From positions 1,798,001 through 1,862,000 of the forward strand of contig OX621172.1 in the NCBI GenBank assembly GCA_951640195.1: DNA of 64,000 nt, in the 5' to 3' direction. This document shows, piece after piece, positions 23,765 through 34,827 of this stretch (position 1 is the first letter of the stretch; the number at the start of each line of letters is the position of its first letter). The notes below the pieces were generated by a model, which did no database searches, was not told the DNA's origin, and saw only the letters and a program-made list of their open reading frames with translations. Origin of the DNA: Porpolomopsis calyptriformis. Taxonomy: Eukaryota; Basidiomycota; Agaricomycetes; Agaricales; Hygrophoraceae. Both the position numbers and the translations under genes were made by a program.

Positions 23765-26700
23765 TGTTCAGTAGTATGTGAGTCAGAGTGTTGCCCCCAC
23801 AGGAAGAACTCTACATCTTTGATTCGAGTCTGAAACATGACTCTTTTATCCATCTGGTTAGAGTTGACCACTCCTGACCAGTTTCCATCAAGGAGGACAT
23901 CAAATCCTTTATTCCCAAATGTTATCACAATTTCTGGCATATTTTTCATACCGCAGAATTCGATAAACTCCCTCCTCAACATCCTTTCGATCATGCGATC
24001 AACCTCTACCTGAACACCAAATTCCAAGTTGGAAAACTTTACCCCCTTTCACCCTATGAACAGGTGGAACTTAACAAGTTTATTAACGAAAATCTTAGAA
24101 CAGGTTGTATATGTCCATCAAAATCACCCCAAGCTGCCCCTTTCTTCTTTGCAAAAAAGGCCAAAAAGATCAATGCCAAAGGTCTCAATGCTAGTCTGCA
24201 TCCTATCCAGGACTATTGCTACATCAACTCAAGGACCATTCCTGATCACTATCCCCTCCCCCTTTTGTTGGAAATCCTCCAAGTACTGAAGCTTGCCACT
24301 GCTTCTCTTTTTACTGTTATCGATATTCAATGGGGATTCAACAACATACAACTTAAGGAAGGCAATGAATGGAAGGTGGCTTTTATCACCAATCGAGGAC
24401 TCTTCAAACTGACTGTTATGTTCTTTAGACTACAAAATTCCCTGGCATCCTTTCAACGAATAATAGATGTTCTTTTCAAACCCATTTTGGACTCTGGCTG
24501 CATTCACATCTATATTGATGACATTCTTATCATGGGTGACACCCCTGAAGAAATTCGCCACTGGACCGATGAAACCCTCAAACTCATGGAGAAGAATCAA
24601 CTATCCACCAAACCTGTCAAATGCTAAATGGAGAAGATCTTGGTCACCTATCTTAGTACGATCATTTCAAAAGGTCAACTCACTATCAACCCAAAGAAGG
24701 TGGATGCCATCATCAATTGGCTAACACCCCAAAAATTGTGAGATCTCCAATCTTTTCTTGGCACCACCAATTTTTGGTGCTGTTACATCAAAAGTTTCTC
24801 TTCAGTTGTTCATCCCCTTTGTGGCCTTTTATGAAAAGACTAACCTTGGGATTGGTCTCCTCTGTGTCAAAAAGCCTTTAAACAACTCAAGCACCTTGTT
24901 ACCACAGCCCCCATCCTTCTCACTCCCCGACTAGACCTCCCTTATCTCTTGGAAACCAATGCCTCTGATTTTGGTATTGGCACAGTCTTATCTCAAAAAC
25001 ATGACAATAGTTGGCACCCTGTTGGCTTTTTCTTGAAATACTTACTCCCTGCCGAATACAACTATCCTACCCACAATCTGGAAATGCTTATAATCATTAT
25101 TTCCCTCAAGTATTGGCGCTATCTTTTAGAGGGTGCAAGGGATACTGTATTGATAAAAATAGACAATTTAGTACTCAAGTATTTCATGCAGAACAGATCC
25201 CTCTCCAGATAACAAGCATGTTGGATAGAATTCTTAGGTAGATTCAACTTCAAAATTGAGTACTCCCCTGGAGTCAAAAACAAAGCTGATAGACTCTCTC
25301 GCCAACCTGATCACTGTCATACAGAAAAAGAAGAACTAGAAGGTCAAGCCCTCCTCCCCCCCAAACATTTCATCAATACCATCATTTCTATATCTGAACC
25401 CTCTTTCATGTCAAGACTTTGTTTCCCCAATTTTAATCAAATCCCAGAGAACATTCACATCAAATTATCTGATCCCTCTTCCGGCTACTCCTTCACTAAT
25501 AGAATTGTGAGAGATGCAGGAGATTGTATTGTTGTGCCAGCGGACATATCGCTATACATAGAGATAATTTGATTGACCCACTCCCTACCCCATGGAGGCT
25601 ATCCCAGAATCGAGAAGACATGTGAGCTTGTGTTGCGGAACTACACCTAGAGTAGTGCTGCCCCTGATATCCATGTATTTGTATCATCTTGCCTAACCTG
25701 CCAACAAGTCAAGCTTTACCCTTCAAAGCCTACAGGTCTTCTAGAACCCATTCCCCCTTCATCTCGACCTTGGGAAGAAATCACTGCTGATCTAAGTGTG
25801 GAACTCCCTCAATCATCTGGCTATGATGCTGTCTTAGTTATTATTGATCGCTTCACCAAACGCACTCACTTTATTCCGATGACTTCAAACATCTCAGCAG
25901 AAGGAGTCACAAAACTCTTTAGGGACAATATATGGAAACACCATAGTTGGCCAAAGAAGATTATAACTGATTGAGGAACTCGATTCACTTCCAAATTCAC
26001 GAAAGCACTTAACACTCACTTGGGAATTATTTCTGGTCTATCCACCACTTATCACCCCCAAACTGATAGTCAAATGGAATGCACCAATCAAGAACTCAAG
26101 CAATACCTTCATTTATATACAAACTTTATGCAAGATGATTGGTCCAATTAGCTATCCCCAGCTGAATTCATGTATAACAACTGACAACACTCCTCAATGA
26201 AACACACTCCCTTTTATTTAGATACTAGCCAACATCCTTTCATCCCATCCATCCCTGCAACTTCCACTTCCAATCCTACAGCAGACACCTTCCACAATCA
26301 TCTCATAGAAGCCCATGAGGAAGCCTCAAAAGCTCTGAAAACAATAGCTGAAACCATGAACACTTCACAGATTGCAAACAGAAAGATACCCAACTCCAAA
26401 TAGGTCAATTTGTTTATCTTGATATCTGTAACTTAAAAACAGGTCATCCAACCCTTAAACTCAATGTCTGATGCACCAGACCTTTCAAAATTCTAGAAAG
26501 AATTAGAAATGTCTCTTATCACCTGGCCCTCCCTATCTCCTGGAGAATTTACAACGTCTTTCACATTTCACTCCTGAGACCTACTAACATCAACTCTAAT
26601 CTCCATCCAGAAGAAGTGGATGATAATCTCTACCCACCTCTGGATATCATTCAAGAGAAAGAAGAATATGAGGTTGAACAAATTCTTCAGCATCACGTGT

Positions 26701-26835
26701 CTACTTGACATTGTACGTATCTAGTCAAGTGGGTTGGCTACCCCATTGAAGAAGCAACCTGGGAGCCAAAGAAGAATCTCCTCCATGCAAAAGAATGAAT
26801 TCTAGAATATGAACAATCAATTCAAATGGCAACTT
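23765..26835 (+). pseudogene. GyA pol: RT, RNase H, integrase, chromodomain
   Basis: The frame continues from the protease across the GyB insertion. RT shows KINAKGLNASLHPIQDY, a palm beginning FTVIDIQWGFNNI, and the active site YIDDILIMGD (about 24510). RNase H (LETNASDFGIGTVLSQ) and an integrase with the H-H-C-C finger and the DRFTKRTHFIPMT block follow. The end has EEYEVEQILQH and YLVKWVGYPIEEATWEPKKN, a chromodomain that would target insertion to modified histones. All parts lie in one frame, broken by about a dozen stops. It is a chromovirus pol like that of GyC. Confidence 0.9.
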
Positions 26836-26962
26836 GATCATTCTTTCACGCATGATATCAATTCCCCTCTTTTGTATTTTCACTTTCATCACCCTTTCCA
26901 AACTCCAACTGGTCTTTATAATCTCTCTCATCTCCATTTTTCCCTTCAGAATCAACATCACT

Positions 26963-27541
26963 ATGCCCACTGAATGCACACACCAAACCGCTCGCAAATC
27001 TACTAGTAGTCATCCACCTTGCACTCCTCATATGTCCACTGGAGGACAACCCCCTCATTGCACTCCCCCTCTGCTCACTTCCACCTCATCTGCCTATAGT
27101 GAAGCTGAACTCACCAGACAACTCTGGTAACACAATTGTCACGCATGAAACTGGGCCCTCACCATGTGGCCTGAAGAAATCATTGCACCACCTATCCCAC
27201 CTGAGCAAATCATTGAGTCATTGAAGAAAGATGTTGATTACTACAAGAATGAGATCACAAGATTGAATGAAGAACTGTACAACTAATAGTTGGATTTGGA
27301 CCAAGAAAGAAGAATGAGCAAGCATTGGTGAGAATAGGCCAAATACTGGGAGGCAAAACATGAGGAAGATGCAAAGGTACTTCCCCATCTTGATTCTCCT
27401 GCTCCCCCTGTTTTCCCAGGTCCACTCATCATTCCCCCTGGTTTGTCGTCGAATCCCATCACCATCCCTGACAACGATGATACTTCCCTGGTCGACATTA
27501 TTTCCCCATTAACCACCCTTCCAAATAAGGACTTATCCTAG
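26963..27541 (+). pseudogene. GyA post-pol ORF (coiled-coil, env position)
   Basis: A single frame of 193 codons begins MPTECTHQTARKS after the chromodomain and stops before the 3' LTR. It has a Ser/Thr/Pro-rich head, a heptad-like middle (IESLKKDVDYYKNEITRLN), a second helix around YWEAKHEEDAK, and a Pro-rich acidic tail. Several stops break it. GyC carries an ORF of the same layout in the same place, so it is probably a real accessory gene of this chromovirus lineage. Its function is unknown, and there is no signal peptide or membrane span to support an envelope. Confidence 0.6.
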
Positions 27542-27622
27542 TCCTTCCCCCCCTCCACACCCATCAACACTCTCAAATGCTGCCTCAAATTTCAGGATGA
27601 AATTCCTTTTAGTGTGGGTGTA

Positions 27623-27988
27623 TGTCACAAATACTTTTTTCTTTTTTCTTTTAGTCATACTTGATTAGTCTCACTTCTGTTTACCCTTCCATCTTACCAT
27701 TTTATATATAGACTAGTCACATGTATTCTCTTTCCAACTCTTCACAAGTCACATTCCATTTCCACCATTCTTTTTGTGACCCTTTACTGGTCACATTCCA
27801 GATTCCGCTTTGTAATTATCCATATGACTGACTTATGGCGACTCAGGTAGTTAGTATATAAAGCCTGATCTCTAGTCAGTAGATTAAGTTTGATTCCTAG
27901 TTAGCTCCCCCACTCTTTAGTTGAATCTCTATCTCTTATCAGCCCCTCCAATGTGAGAAGTAAAACCTTCAACTACCAAATCATAACA
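27623..27988 (+). repeat. GyA 3' LTR
   Basis: It matches the 5' LTR along its length. At several sites one copy has TG where the other has CA, consistent with an ancestral CG mutated on opposite strands. Confidence 0.9.
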
Positions 27989-27990
27989 CT

Positions 27991-29177
27991 ATGGCTCAAG
28001 GCCGCAAGACCTCAGAAGACTTGAACACTGTCATCTCCCGCATGCTGGATGCTCAGATGGATGTTCTGACTATAATGGCCCTCACTGGGGTGAGCAAGCG
28101 TCAAATCCAATGTGTGAAAGCCACATACTGAGAGACTGGAAAGCTGTCCAAAGAACCAACCCCAGGTCTACCTCGAGGACCTGCCTGGGTATTGTCTCTT
28201 GATGACATTGATGTAAGTTGTCTTTCTGTGTAGTTTTTGATATTCTAATCTCTTTATTACAGTTTATACGCTCCTGTATCTCACGGAATTGCAATGTCTA
28301 TCTAGACAAGCTTCAAAGCAGTTTGCAAACTACCTGCAATGTTCAAGTCTCACTTTCATTGATATGGAGAGCTCTTCAATGCTCAGGGTTTACTATCAAA
28401 TCTGTGAGTCATAGTTTACAGACATTGTGTATATTTCACAATCTCAAATGATACTAGGTCACATGTGAAGCTATTGAACATAGTATTGAGAAGCAAGCAG
28501 ATTTTGTTACCCATATGGGCATAAACTACATGCTGGAGCAACTTGTTTTTGTTGATGAAAGTTCCATTGACTGTCGGATCAGTTGTAATTGCGGATGGGC
28601 ACAGAAAGGATGATGGGCAATCTGGAAGTCATTTTTCATCCGTGGTCAATGGTTTGTCACATATTTATTCAAGTTTAACTTGTATTACTGACATGTATAT
28701 AGCTATTCTATACTTCCAGCACTCTTGCTTGACAGGATCCTTCCTCAACATAACAGAGGGTTCATTCACCCACATCAAGTTTGCACAATTTATCAATGGG
28801 TTACTCACTTGTATGAATCCATTTCCGGGACTAAATTCTGTCATTGTGATGGATAACTGCAGTATACACAAGTCAGAACTTGTCCAGGAATTGATTTACG
28901 AGTGGTAAGTTACCATTATATTCTTTTATCCAATTTCTAACTGTTTTATTGAAGGGGGATGCAGTGTGAGTTTTTACCCCTGTACTCCCCAGACTACAAT
29001 CTGATCGAATTGGCCTTCTCCACTATCAAAGCTCACCTATGTCATTACCATCATGAATTTCTTGCTACACTTGGTTCCCCAGATCATATCGATGTTTTCC
29101 TTACCCTCACGAAAGCTGTATATACAATTTCTAAAGAGGATGCTATTGGTTTCTACCACAACTGTAACTATATTTAA
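27991..29177 (+). pseudogene. Tc1/IS630-type DD34E transposase with introns
   Basis: The frame begins MAQGRKTSEDLNTVIS at the ATG duplicated by GyA, with a helix-turn-helix segment (MALTGVSKRQIQCVKATY) and a TGA. Introns with GT-AG borders lie at about 28213-28260, 28402-28457, 28650-28700 and 28907-28955. The catalytic residues are visible: Asp in LVFVDESSID, Asp in SVIVMDNCSIHKS, and Glu in LYSPDYNLIELAFSTIK, 34 residues after the second Asp, as in DD34E enzymes. A frameshift between exons 3 and 4 and two stops inactivate it. It would cut and paste the element at TA sites. GyA inserted at its start codon. Confidence 0.85.
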
Positions 29178-29286
29178 AATATACAATATATTTACATTAC
29201 AACTTGAGTTGAATCAATGCAAAATTAGTATTGTGCTGTCAGAACATATATATATAAAAGCAATTCAAATCTGCAGCCTTTCAGAC

Positions 29287-31047
29287 CTACACCCTTCCCT
29301 GCATCCTCTGAATCAATTTAACATCATCCCACGCATACATTAGAAGGAGATTGGCAGTTCCAAGTTTTATTCCAGGGCAAACTGTAAGGAGGTCATTGCG
29401 AGAAAATGTGTTGGGGTCTGCAATTTTGGACATGCATGTGATTCCATGCTCATAGAAATTTCTAGCATACTAACTAAAATTGTGCCCATTAACACCATGG
29501 GGTCCAGCATCCAGGCCCTGAAGCTAATCAGGGATTGTCAGGAATGCTGTCAGGTTTCTCGACATTTGAGCTGGGGAATTAAGGGGTGCCCCTTGTGTTC
29601 TGAAGATCGGACCCATCAGATCTTTCATTCCAAGTTGTGGAAAGAGCAGATTGTTGAAGTAAAGTGGGAGCATAGCAGCTGCAGCTGCATTTGCTGTAAA
29701 CATGCCTGGGTACATTCCATCACTAGGGTGCAGCATGGTCATTGGCTGCAGTGTACCTGGCTGCGGCATGGTTGTTAACTGCATCACCATAGTTTGTTTT
29801 GATGAGCGTGTCGGCAGTAGAGCATCCTCAAGTTTTAGTCCTGGGGGAGGCTTGTTGAAATCGCCTTGAGGTTCTGCAAGCCATTAGTAGTTTCAATGAA
29901 ATAGAAATAGAAATTGGGCTTACAATCATAAGGGCCCATTGGGCAATTTCTGGCTGAGTTAAATAGTGATGCTCACTGTCTCACCTAATATAACAAAATT
30001 TCTTCTAGTACTCTTGACACATGTACTTCAGCTCTAATGCTGTAACAAATGTCCCCATTCCTAGTGTTGCATTGTCCTCCGATGCTGATGTTTCTTCCTT
30101 CTGTTCAAAATGTGAGTGTATTTCAAATTGGGAACTAAAGCAACCTACTGATTTTCCTTTCCCAATAGTACTAGTTGTCTTCGTTGTTTCAGGAGCTGGT
30201 AGCAATTTGTTAAAAAGGATCACCACGAATGGCTTCATAGACTGGGTCTTGATATCACCGCAGATATGCTTGCTAGCTATCCCAAGGAGCTGAACAAGAT
30301 GAGCTGTTGAGCTAAGACAGCGCAACATTTCACCTTTGCTATCAGTTGAGAACTGGTATGTAAGGTCTAAATCCTTCATCATAATCCCCATCTTATTAGA
30401 AACCTCAATTTGAAATAGACCCCATGAAATATCACTAGGGATCTCAATCCGGTCTAATGCACCATTAATTGGGACATCAATGGGAATCCAGGTGGGGGCC
30501 TCAACTTCATTCAGGGTGTAACTATAATCTATTAACTGCGTGAGTATATCTTATATAGTCTATTTATCAAATGCTTACTGAAATCTTCTAGCTCCTCTGG
30601 TGCGTCACTGTAAGTATCTTCATCCTCAAAATCATCTGTCTTGGAGTCATCGCTAATGAATGTGTGACTGTGATTGCTGTGTTTTCCAGTGATGCTAGGT
30701 GCATCAGCAGCTCTCTTGCCAAAGCTGAGAAGCAGTTTGGCAGCTGCTTCATCAGTGGTAATATCACTGGCTTTGATATCCAGTGTCCCTTGCCTGCTGG
30801 AAGCCTTAGTGGTGCCCAGAGTACCTCGATGTACTGGGGTTGGCTGTGGACAAGGCCTGGGATAGTCTTGGGGTTCAGAGGAACCAGGAAGAGACCCAGT
30901 CTCTATGCGGGTAGCTCTCTTCAGATGGGAATTTGCAGGTGGGTGTGTTTCAGCATTATCCAAGTTAAAGGTAGCTTTCTTTTTTGATAGGCAGCCAACA
31001 GACTGACCCTTTGTTGAGCCTCAATTCTTAGACCTACTGTCAACCAT
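29287..31047 (-). pseudogene. Tc1-type element accessory gene (spliced, unknown function)
   Basis: It is convergent with the transposase and lies inside the right inverted repeat. Starting MVDSRSKN, it meets one TGA and then reads a basic, Ser/Pro-rich head. An acidic segment (SDDSKTDDFEDEDTYSDAPE) precedes an intron (about 30538-30580). A conserved-looking middle domain follows (PTWIPIDVPINGALDRIEIP, STAHLVQLLGIASKHICG, with Cys and His near HSHFEQKEE and LKYMCQE). A later exon is rich in Met, Pro and Ala. The C-terminus (NFYEHGITCMSKIADPNTFS and the following helix) resembles a small helical interaction module of SAM type. Only the single early stop and uncertain exon borders mark it as damaged. 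The location suggests a transposition helper or regulator; this is inference. Confidence 0.5.
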
Positions 31048-31150
31048 GGGGGTGTGTTGTTCACCAGGTTGTGTGAGCTGAACAATGTATGTTTATAGTA
31101 GGATTTCTTTTAGTATGTTTGCGATTGTACAACATGTCTGACAGTAGACA

Positions 31151-31622
31151 GAGTCAAAAAATAAGACCTGGGACCTGTAAAATAGTTCTAATATGTTGTA
31201 TCTATCATTATTTATCAGAGATCTTGTCCTCAACTAAGAGGAAAATTCAAAATATCACGCTTGCGCTATATAAAATAGCCATGCCATTTCATGGTCAAAT
31301 TGCTTCATTTTTCTTGTGGGCAGGTAGAGAAAAGTTTATAAAACAACTTACAAGAAACATGAAGGGCGTATGAAGCTGGGTTGTTGAGATAAAATCCCAA
31401 ACATCAAGCTTGCACAGTAAAAATCAACTATATCATTTTGGGGTCGAATTGCTTCATTTTTGCTATAAGCAGCTATAAAATAATTTTTAAAACAACTTTA
31501 CTAGAGACGCGAAGGGCGTATGAGGCTGCATTGTTGAGAAATAATTCAAAAGTTCTGGGACATATGTGCACACACCCAAATCAGGAAATTGGCACATGCG
31601 CCAAGTCACATGCAAATGGCTG
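31151..31622 (-). repeat. right terminal inverted repeat of the Tc1-type element
   Basis: This is the inverse of 2949-3420. It ends GCAAATGGCTG followed by TA. The arm shows more TpG/CpA than the left arm at shared sites. Confidence 0.85.
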
Positions 31623-31639
31623 TAAAGCTATTTGGCATT

Positions 31640-32010
31640 GGCATTGTTTCACTCTACCCATTCACCTCCCAACCCCTTCAACACCCCCCAGGCACCTCCT
31701 GACATCCACCCAGCCCTCCTGATACCTCTATCACCCTTCTGACACTCTGACATCACTTCTACCTGCCCCTCTAGCTCTCTTCCCTTGCCTCTAAGCACCT
31801 TTCCTACCCCCCCCCCTCATCCTCCTGGCACCCCCCTCACACTCCTGGCACTCCCTTCACCCTCCTGGCACCCCCCTCATCCTGACATCCACCCAGCTCT
31901 CCTGACACCCCTTCTGCCCTCTCAACACCTCTGCCCTTCCAGCACCTCCACCTTTCTCTATCACTTCCCATTACCTCTTCTCTGTCCCCCCAACATTGCC
32001 TCCACCTTTC
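31640..32010. repeat. CT-rich minisatellite
   Basis: Variants of CACCCTCCTGGCACCCCC and CTCCTGACATCCACCCAG recur irregularly between about 31660 and 31960, giving a strong pyrimidine strand bias. It begins just outside the Tc1-type element's TA and leads up to the next gene's start. No coding evidence. Confidence 0.7.
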
Positions 32011-32014
32011 TCAA

Positions 32015-32710
32015 ATGTTAACATATTTCACTATGGCGATGGTGTTAGTTGTTCTATATGTGTTGGCAACATCCATTTACAGTGTAGGAGGTGCATCTAC
32101 TCTTTTAGAACAATGTCCTGTGGATTTGAGCACAAATACTGCATATCATATCTCATTGCTCAGATTACATGTCGATGACCCAAATGCACCACCTGCTACT
32201 GCATGTGGGCCTCCAAAGGGGTCTAGCCATTTCAACCTACATTTCGATCAATGCAAAAATACCAACTGTCATGGATGCTTATTCCCCTTCACGTCATTTG
32301 ATTAATACAAGGCACTGGAAAGTCAGTACCTGATCCCTATTAACAACTGGCACACTTTCATATACGCCCAAGTTGCCGCGCAAGTAGCTTACCAATGCGT
32401 GTGTCTATATGACAGTGTCAGCGGCAACACATATGATGTGTGTTTCACAAATGACATCAAAAGTGCCCTTTTAGATTGTGTAGACAATCTACAAAATGTA
32501 GCTCAGGATGTCTGGTTGGAACTTGTGGACTTGCCCTGGTATTCCAAAGCAGCAATCATAGCGGTCATGGTGGCAGCATTGATAGCCCTTTTCCCAGAAG
32601 TTGTCAGCTCTCTGATCACCGCAGGGGTCGCTATAACAGCAGACTTAGTGGCCCAGGCAGCAGCTTTTCTGGCTGCGGGGTTAGCATTGAGTTTCGGAAT
32701 CATTTTGTAA
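32015..32710 (+). pseudogene. small Cys-rich secreted/membrane protein with one stop
   Basis: A 232-codon frame with a single TAA at about 32303. The N-terminus has a signal-peptide-like stretch (MLTYFTMAMVLVVLYVLATS). The middle has several cysteines (EQCPVD, TACGPP, DQCKNTNCHGCLF, YQCVCLYDS). The C-terminus is a long hydrophobic Ala/Ile/Val-rich segment (AAIIAVMVAALIALFPEVV and onward) that could span a membrane. No family was recognised and no function is assigned. The stop may be a real lesion; no intron borders were seen that would remove it. It lies in the 1.2 kb between two large transposons. Confidence 0.5.
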
Positions 32711-32807
32711 AGGATTGGGATTCATGCTTGTCTGTCAAAGGGACATCAGAAGAAATTCTCTATGTAAAGTATTGATGCTCACACTATACAGTGAGCCCTA
32801 TGTAGGC

Positions 32808-32930
32808 TAGTGTTGTGCTGGTTATTGACTGAGAGTCACAGTCACCAACCATAAAATGTGAGAAAGTCACTAACAGTTGCCAATAGTTAAATGTTTGTGA
32901 CTTTGGTATGGTTTCGGGGTCTCCCTACTG
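32808..32930 (+). repeat. hAT left inverted repeat
   Basis: TAGTGTTGTGCTGGTT, a subterminal AACAGTTGCCAA block and ATGGTTTCGGGG correspond inverted to 48885-48998. It has decayed, with small indels. Confidence 0.75.
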
Positions 32931-32984
32931 CCCAGTGGATGTGAGGCAGACAAGCAGCATTTGCTAGCTACAAAGACTAGGTGA

Positions 32985-33670
32985 GCACCGGCCACCCATT
33001 CACACTTACATCAGTGAACAGCCTCGCAGTCGTTTACCACTCACAGGGCCAATATGATGAGGCCGAAGCCCTCTACAAGCAGGCTTTGGCTGGTTCCAAG
33101 ACCATCTGGGTGCTAACTACCCATCCACCCTTACGTCGGTTTGCAACCTCGCATGCGTTTACCACTCACAAGGACTATATGATGAGGCCGAAGCCCTCTA
33201 CAAGTGGGTGTTGGCTGGCTCCGAGACCATCTGGGTGCTAACCACCTGTCCACCCTTATGTCAGTTTGCAACCTCGCAGGCATTTACCGCTCTCAAGGAT
33301 GATACAATGAGGATGAAGCCCTCCATAAGTGGGCTGGGTGCTCACCACCCATCCACTCTTACATCGGTTCGCAACCTCGCAGGCGTTTACCACTTACAAA
33401 GATGATACAACCAGGCTGAAGCCCTCCATAAGTGGGTGTTGGCTAGCTCTGAGACCATCTGGGTGCTGACCACCCATCCACCCTTACATCAGTTTGCAAC
33501 CTCACAGGCGTTTACCACTCACAAGGACTATACGATGAGGCTGAGACCCTCTCTGTGCAGGCATTAGTTGGCTGCAATGCCATCTAGGTGCTGACCACCC
33601 ATCCATGTTTACATTGGTTCACAACCTTGCAGGTGCTTGCTGGTCACAAGGACAATACAACGAGGCTAAG
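32985..33670 (+). pseudogene. six degenerate TPR repeats captured in the hAT element
   Basis: Six tandem units of about 126 bp (42 codons) start near 32985, 33110, 33235, 33338, 33463 and 33589. The first reads HPFTLTSVNSLAVVYHSQGQ then YDEAEALYKQALAGSKTIW, the kinesin-light-chain type TPR found in fungal NB-ARC/TPR proteins. Each later unit is shifted by small indels, so no frame crosses more than two. No NB-ARC or start codon accompanies them. They lie between the hAT left end and the transposase start, so they look like a host gene fragment captured by, or inserted in, the element. The third unit is about 20 bp short. Confidence 0.8.
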
Positions 33671-33837
33671 TTATGCAAGTTTACACAAGTATGTATACAA
33701 CACATTTATTTAACCAAGCAGAAGCCTTACATGCTTCACCCAGGTTGCGCAGTTGATCATTAGCCTGGGCAAAGGGTTGTTGGAAGCTTAGCTTGAGTAC
33801 TTAAGTGGCATTCTACATCAGTTACTACCTATCCAAT

Positions 33838-33970
33838 ATGCCTCCCTCCGCAAAACGTGGCTGGTGGAGAGCCTTTTTTCACAACCATCCAGGGTATGCA
33901 ACCAAGACCCCGGACTCTACAGATAGCAGCAGTAAAGCAAAGGTATGGTGTATGCAATGTTTCGAGGTGC
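33838..33970 (+). pseudogene. hAT transposase exon 1, part a (BED finger start)
   Basis: It begins MPPSAKRGWWRAFFHN and leads into KVWCMQCFEV, the first two cysteines of a BED-type zinc finger. GyD interrupts it after GTG-C. With GyD and one GTGC removed, the codons continue as RIAKEIASDNGMVAAGTWE at 43051. Confidence 0.75.
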
Positions 33971-34559
33971 TGATACAACCCCTCCATCCCCTGAGCACCA
34001 TATATTCAACTATACAAATACTAGATGCCTACCAAGTCCATCGAACACGAACTCAAACCCTCTGAACACTCTTGATAGCTCCCAAATGTCCCGAATGACT
34101 TCAAGAATCATTGAACGCTCCGAACGCGAATGAAAGTTTGTATATCAAAGGGAAGACACTATTCAAAGGCATCAGTTCTCTTCTATTTCTCCCTGTTCAT
34201 TCGATTCCTTCATTCCCATTCACTACTTTCCCCTTAGATCATTAGAGAGGCTCCCCTTTTATCATATACATTCAAAGGGATCCTTGTACTAGAAGATATA
34301 TATACTGTATGTTGTAGCTAGTGATCAAACAAGTTAGATATTTGCTTCTCTCTCGCTCTCGAAGTCTAGATCCTCTCTAGATCCTCTAAAGACTTCTTCA
34401 TTCGATCTTCCGATTCTTCCGATCCCCCAATCGATCATGTTCATGAATGATTGAAGACTCTCTTTCCATGATTATAATCATAGACTGTGTCGAGACTCTT
34501 TATAGTTGTCCTCGCACCTTGTTCTGTGTTCGGTTCTCATACACAAAGCAGATGTATCA
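33971..34559 (+). repeat. GyD 5' LTR
   Basis: 589 bp, TGATACAACC...GATGTATCA. It is followed by TTTGGAGCCCACCACGAGG, the presumed primer-binding region. Confidence 0.92.
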
Positions 34560-34827
34560 TTTTGGAGCCCACCACGAGGGGCCACTATTAAAATCTTAAA
34601 AGATTCCTTCGACTCAGTCCTTTGAACCGCCATTCCTGACACACAATCGAGTCACTTGAAGCACAACCTTACAAGATAGATTCACTCAGAACACCAATCC
34701 AACCCAACTGGCACTTCCCAACCTACCAATAAATCGAAATTCAACTTCAATCAACAATCCCGATTCACCCGACAAACCATCCTCTACTATATCACCTTCG
34801 TCTTTATCCTCGATTTCTACGACAACA

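Larger units (their letters stand above)
4275..27988 (+). mobile_element. GyA: Ty3/gypsy chromovirus, split by GyB
   Basis: LTRs at 4275-4642 and 27623-27988 bound gag, protease, RT, RNase H, integrase, a chromodomain and a post-pol ORF. The 5-bp target duplication CTATG (4270-4274 and 27989-27993) is perfect and includes the ATG of the Tc1-type transposase. The LTRs are roughly 94% alike by eye. The element is interrupted at the protease by GyB. Its pol stays in one frame and is broken only by nonsense codons. Confidence 0.92.
2949..31622 (+). mobile_element. Tc1/IS630-type DNA transposon with 472-bp TIRs, split by GyA
   Basis: Both ends are CAGCCATTTGCA-type inverted repeats flanked by TA (2947-2948 and 31623-31624), the target duplication expected of the Tc1/mariner/IS630 superfamily. 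Without the GyA insertion the element would be about 5 kb. It holds an interrupted DD34E transposase gene (27991-29177, +) and a convergent spliced accessory gene (29287-31047, -). The left part (3421-4274) also contains an exon-like frame. The element landed 74 bp upstream of the oxygenase copy 1 start. The transposase is frameshifted and has stops, so the copy is inactive. Confidence 0.85.

Noticed and set aside
2924..31632. Direct repeat TAAAGCTATT at both sides of the Tc1-type element as a 9-10-bp target duplication
   Set aside because: The right copy overlaps the inverted-repeat tip and the left copy lies 11 bp outside. The TA duplication next to CAGCC fits the transposase family better.
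32985..33670. Tandem repeats that could be mistaken for a CRISPR or satellite array
   Set aside because: The 126-bp period equals three times 42 residues and the first units read as TPR protein sequence.
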